Shown: positions 61,936 to 64,000 of the stretch, piece after piece
Layout of the letters: each line of letters starts with the position of its first letter
Position numbering within the stretch: position 1 is the first letter of the stretch
Made by a program: the position numbers and the translations under genes
Notes under the pieces: model-generated
What the model saw: only the letters and a program-made list of their open reading frames with translations
What the model was told of the DNA's origin: nothing
Database searches by the model: none
Source: Eutreptiella sp. 'Long Island Sound 2002'
Taxonomy: Eukaryota > Euglenozoa > Euglenophyceae > Eutreptiales > Eutreptiaceae
Assembly (NCBI GenBank): GCA_964036045.1
Contig: OZ038382.1
Span: 145,588,961 to 145,652,960 of the forward strand
Length of the DNA stretch: 64,000 nucleotides
Direction: 5' to 3'

Positions 61936-64000
61936 GTCAGCGCCACAGCACAGCGGTATACCGGGGCGATAGAGATCATCACATGGTCATCAACAACTGT
62001 GTCCTCTTCGCTGAGATATCGCGGAGCCCGTATTTGATATCGGCCGCCAGTTTTGCTGAGCTCCTGAAAACAGAGGACTAACAACTGCGGACTGGCGATG
62101 GCAGTATGACTGACCGCTACACCCGGTGTCCAAAGCAGCACTTAAGGCTCTCTCCAAACGGGACAAATGAGAAGCCCCACTAGTTGACGCTCTGACGCAC
62201 ACTGGGCACGGCGCACATCAGAGAATAGGCTTCATAAATCAAAAGAGGCAACCAGATGGGGTGTGCAAAATGGCAGCCATGACCAGAGACCAAAATCCAC
62301 ATTTGGATGTTTGTAAACACCAATTAACATTCCTTGTTAGGTGAAATAGGATTCTGAAGCACTGCAACTGGCATCTGGGCTAATCATCTGTATGATGGAC
62401 AGGGTTGTGCATCGCCCAAAAGCATCCAGAAATCAGATGGCAGATATTGCGTAGATCAAGCAATCTGTAGTGCCCAAAGGCAGGGAATCATGATACAGAA
62501 CTGCGGCGAATGGCAAATCTTTGGCCATTGGCTCTGACAATGCACTTCTGAAAAAGATGACTCTTTAATCTGTGCTGGGCATGGCTGCACATGGCTGCAC
62601 ATGGCCACATGGCCGAGGTATGCCAGCCTCAGAAATGCAGCAGTGCTCCTGTGGAATTGTGGGAGGGAGCTCCTCACAGTTTTGCTGGCGGTCATGCAAA
62701 TTGGGTGCCAGAGCCCAGACTGATATGACCGATACTGTGATTCTGGTGCTGCTGAGAAATGCAACAATGAATTGGGCCTCCGTGACATGCCCCGGGTGTA
62801 TACTGTTTGGAATGCCACCCCCCAACCCCCCCCAAAACTCGATGGTCTGGGAGTGACTGAAAGAGCAGCGTGCAGTGGACGCCATGGTGGCAGAATAGGG
62901 CTGACAGATGCTGCTGCTTTTGTTGGAAATATGCGAGGTGGGCAGCCATGTGTTCACCCAACGCAGCACTGGGGCTAGTCCTACGTGGATGGGGGCTGCC
63001 AGCCCAGCACAATACTTGTAACTAGCCCCAAGAGTCACCCACTGCCACCTTTCATCTACGGAGCAAATTTGAGATTGGCCTTTGTAAGCAACTACCCTTG
63101 GAGCATGGCGAGGCCTTAGGCGTGGGGAAAGCGCTTGTCCCTCTACTAGCTGAGTGTGGCAGAGAAAATGCTAGCACCCATGATTTAGCCCATGATTTAG
63201 CCAAAATGGCTGCCATGATGTACCCTAGAGGGAGTCACCCGGACTTGCCTCTCAGACCCCCACACCCTCAACACCCACTCATTGTCCCCCCAAAATACCA
63301 AGAATACTACCCCTAGATGCTTCAGGTGGGCTACCTGCATTATTGCTAGCTACATATCCCCTCTAGAGGTCCTCTCTGCCATGGCCATTTGCCATGTCCT
63401 ACATAGCATCTTTGCCCACTCTGTGTTCTCATAGGCCTGCCGGTCCTGCTGTGCAGCAGTACCCAGGGCCCTCCTGGCTAGGGGCTAATTGTTGTTCCGC
63501 ATCCCAGTTTTTAGGTTCGATTCCTAGTATGTTGGGGGGGTTGAGGGTCATCTTGGGCTGTTTGTGAACCCTAAGGGGCGCCACCGCAAGGGGAAGAGGT
63601 GTCAGAGCCACGGCCTCCATGGGCATGGAGGGGTGTCAAGGGCAATTTGGGGGGTTCCTGGCACTACGCCAATTCGAGGTCATTTCCCCCCGTCTTCAGG
63701 GGGTATTTATCTTGTCGTGTGCATTCCAACTTTTAGGGTGGTGCTCTAGGCTGTTTGAGGCTCACAGCACATCCCTTCTTGAGGGTGGTCATCAATTCAC
63801 CTAGACTTGGAGGGGTTGGCGAACGTGGACAGCAGGATGGGATTCAGGACAGTCAAACGTGCGGATGGTTGCCCTATGCGCATCCAGGAGACTAACTGCA
63901 GACCCATTGGCTCAGGCCCGCAGGGCCACTGCAATGCGGATGCCCTTGGGGCTGGGGGCATAAAGCCACAGGCTGGGCATGCAGGCACCACGAACTCTGC
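61936..64000. other. Unassigned right end of the window
   Basis: Frames up to 157 codons (62,565-63,038 minus) lack motifs. A lone tRNA-like T arm (TTAGG-TTCGATT-CCTAG) lies at 63,513-63,529. GATTTAGCCCAT is duplicated at 63,182-63,200. No gene is supported. Confidence 0.35.

Overview
This is a repeat-rich window of a eukaryotic nuclear genome. No stretch reads as dense prokaryotic coding sequence. Credible protein-coding signal comes as short exons with GT-AG borders and matching phases, and the sequence holds Ty1/copia, Ty3/gypsy, hAT and pogo-type transposon remains. One intact tRNA-Leu(CAG) is present. Poly-G and poly-C runs of 10-17 bases recur throughout. My best guess for the source is an alga with a bloated genome, perhaps a prasinophyte-type green alga. 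That is inference from style only; no marker gene here fixes the taxon.

Layout. 0-9 kb: mostly unassigned DNA, two minus-strand exons of a Pro/Gln/Gly-rich protein (5,680-5,951 and 8,068-8,236), and a hAT transposase C-terminus set among TTTTCCGTGAT minisatellites. 9-22.5 kb: the most unusual part. An 8.7-kb segment (11,998-20,711) is bounded by 34-bp terminal inverted repeats and splits a Ser-rich, zinc-finger-like gene into two collinear halves. Inside are a transposase-like gene, a large Pro/Lys/acidic-repeat gene, an unbroken copy of the split gene, and several satellites. At least three introns of the internal genes are filled by GTTCCGGCGACGTTCC hairpins whose motif also lies near the element ends. 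22.5-29.8 kb: unassigned DNA with tRNA-like Pol III relics and a few plausible exons. 29.8-37 kb: four phase-compatible exons of a coiled-coil gene on the minus strand, whose 4.5-kb intron contains a ~195-bp tandem array, itself interrupted by a 463-bp pogo-type MITE with TA target duplication. 38.1-39.8 kb: a long single-exon TPR protein gene. 42.2-43.4 kb: tRNA-Leu and a lipocalin. 46.4-50.6 kb: a diverged array, then a copia fragment interrupted inside RNase H by a complete 2,274-bp non-autonomous LTR element with 5-bp target duplications. 51.9-53.8 kb: a broken gypsy pol on the minus strand. 56.8-57.8 kb: the 3' exons of an EMC10-like membrane protein gene. 58.8-61.4 kb: another end of the TIR element, a segmental duplication and more of the ~195-bp array. 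61.4-61.7 kb: two exons of an unknown gene.

How the parts relate. The host genes (TPR, lipocalin, EMC10-like, coiled-coil) show no joint pathway. The coherent theme is layers of mobile DNA: elements nested in elements, small hairpin insertions acting as introns inside the genes of a larger element, and tandem arrays that have themselves served as insertion targets. Several insertions can be dated relative to each other because the empty site can be read from a neighbouring repeat copy or from the restored reading frame.
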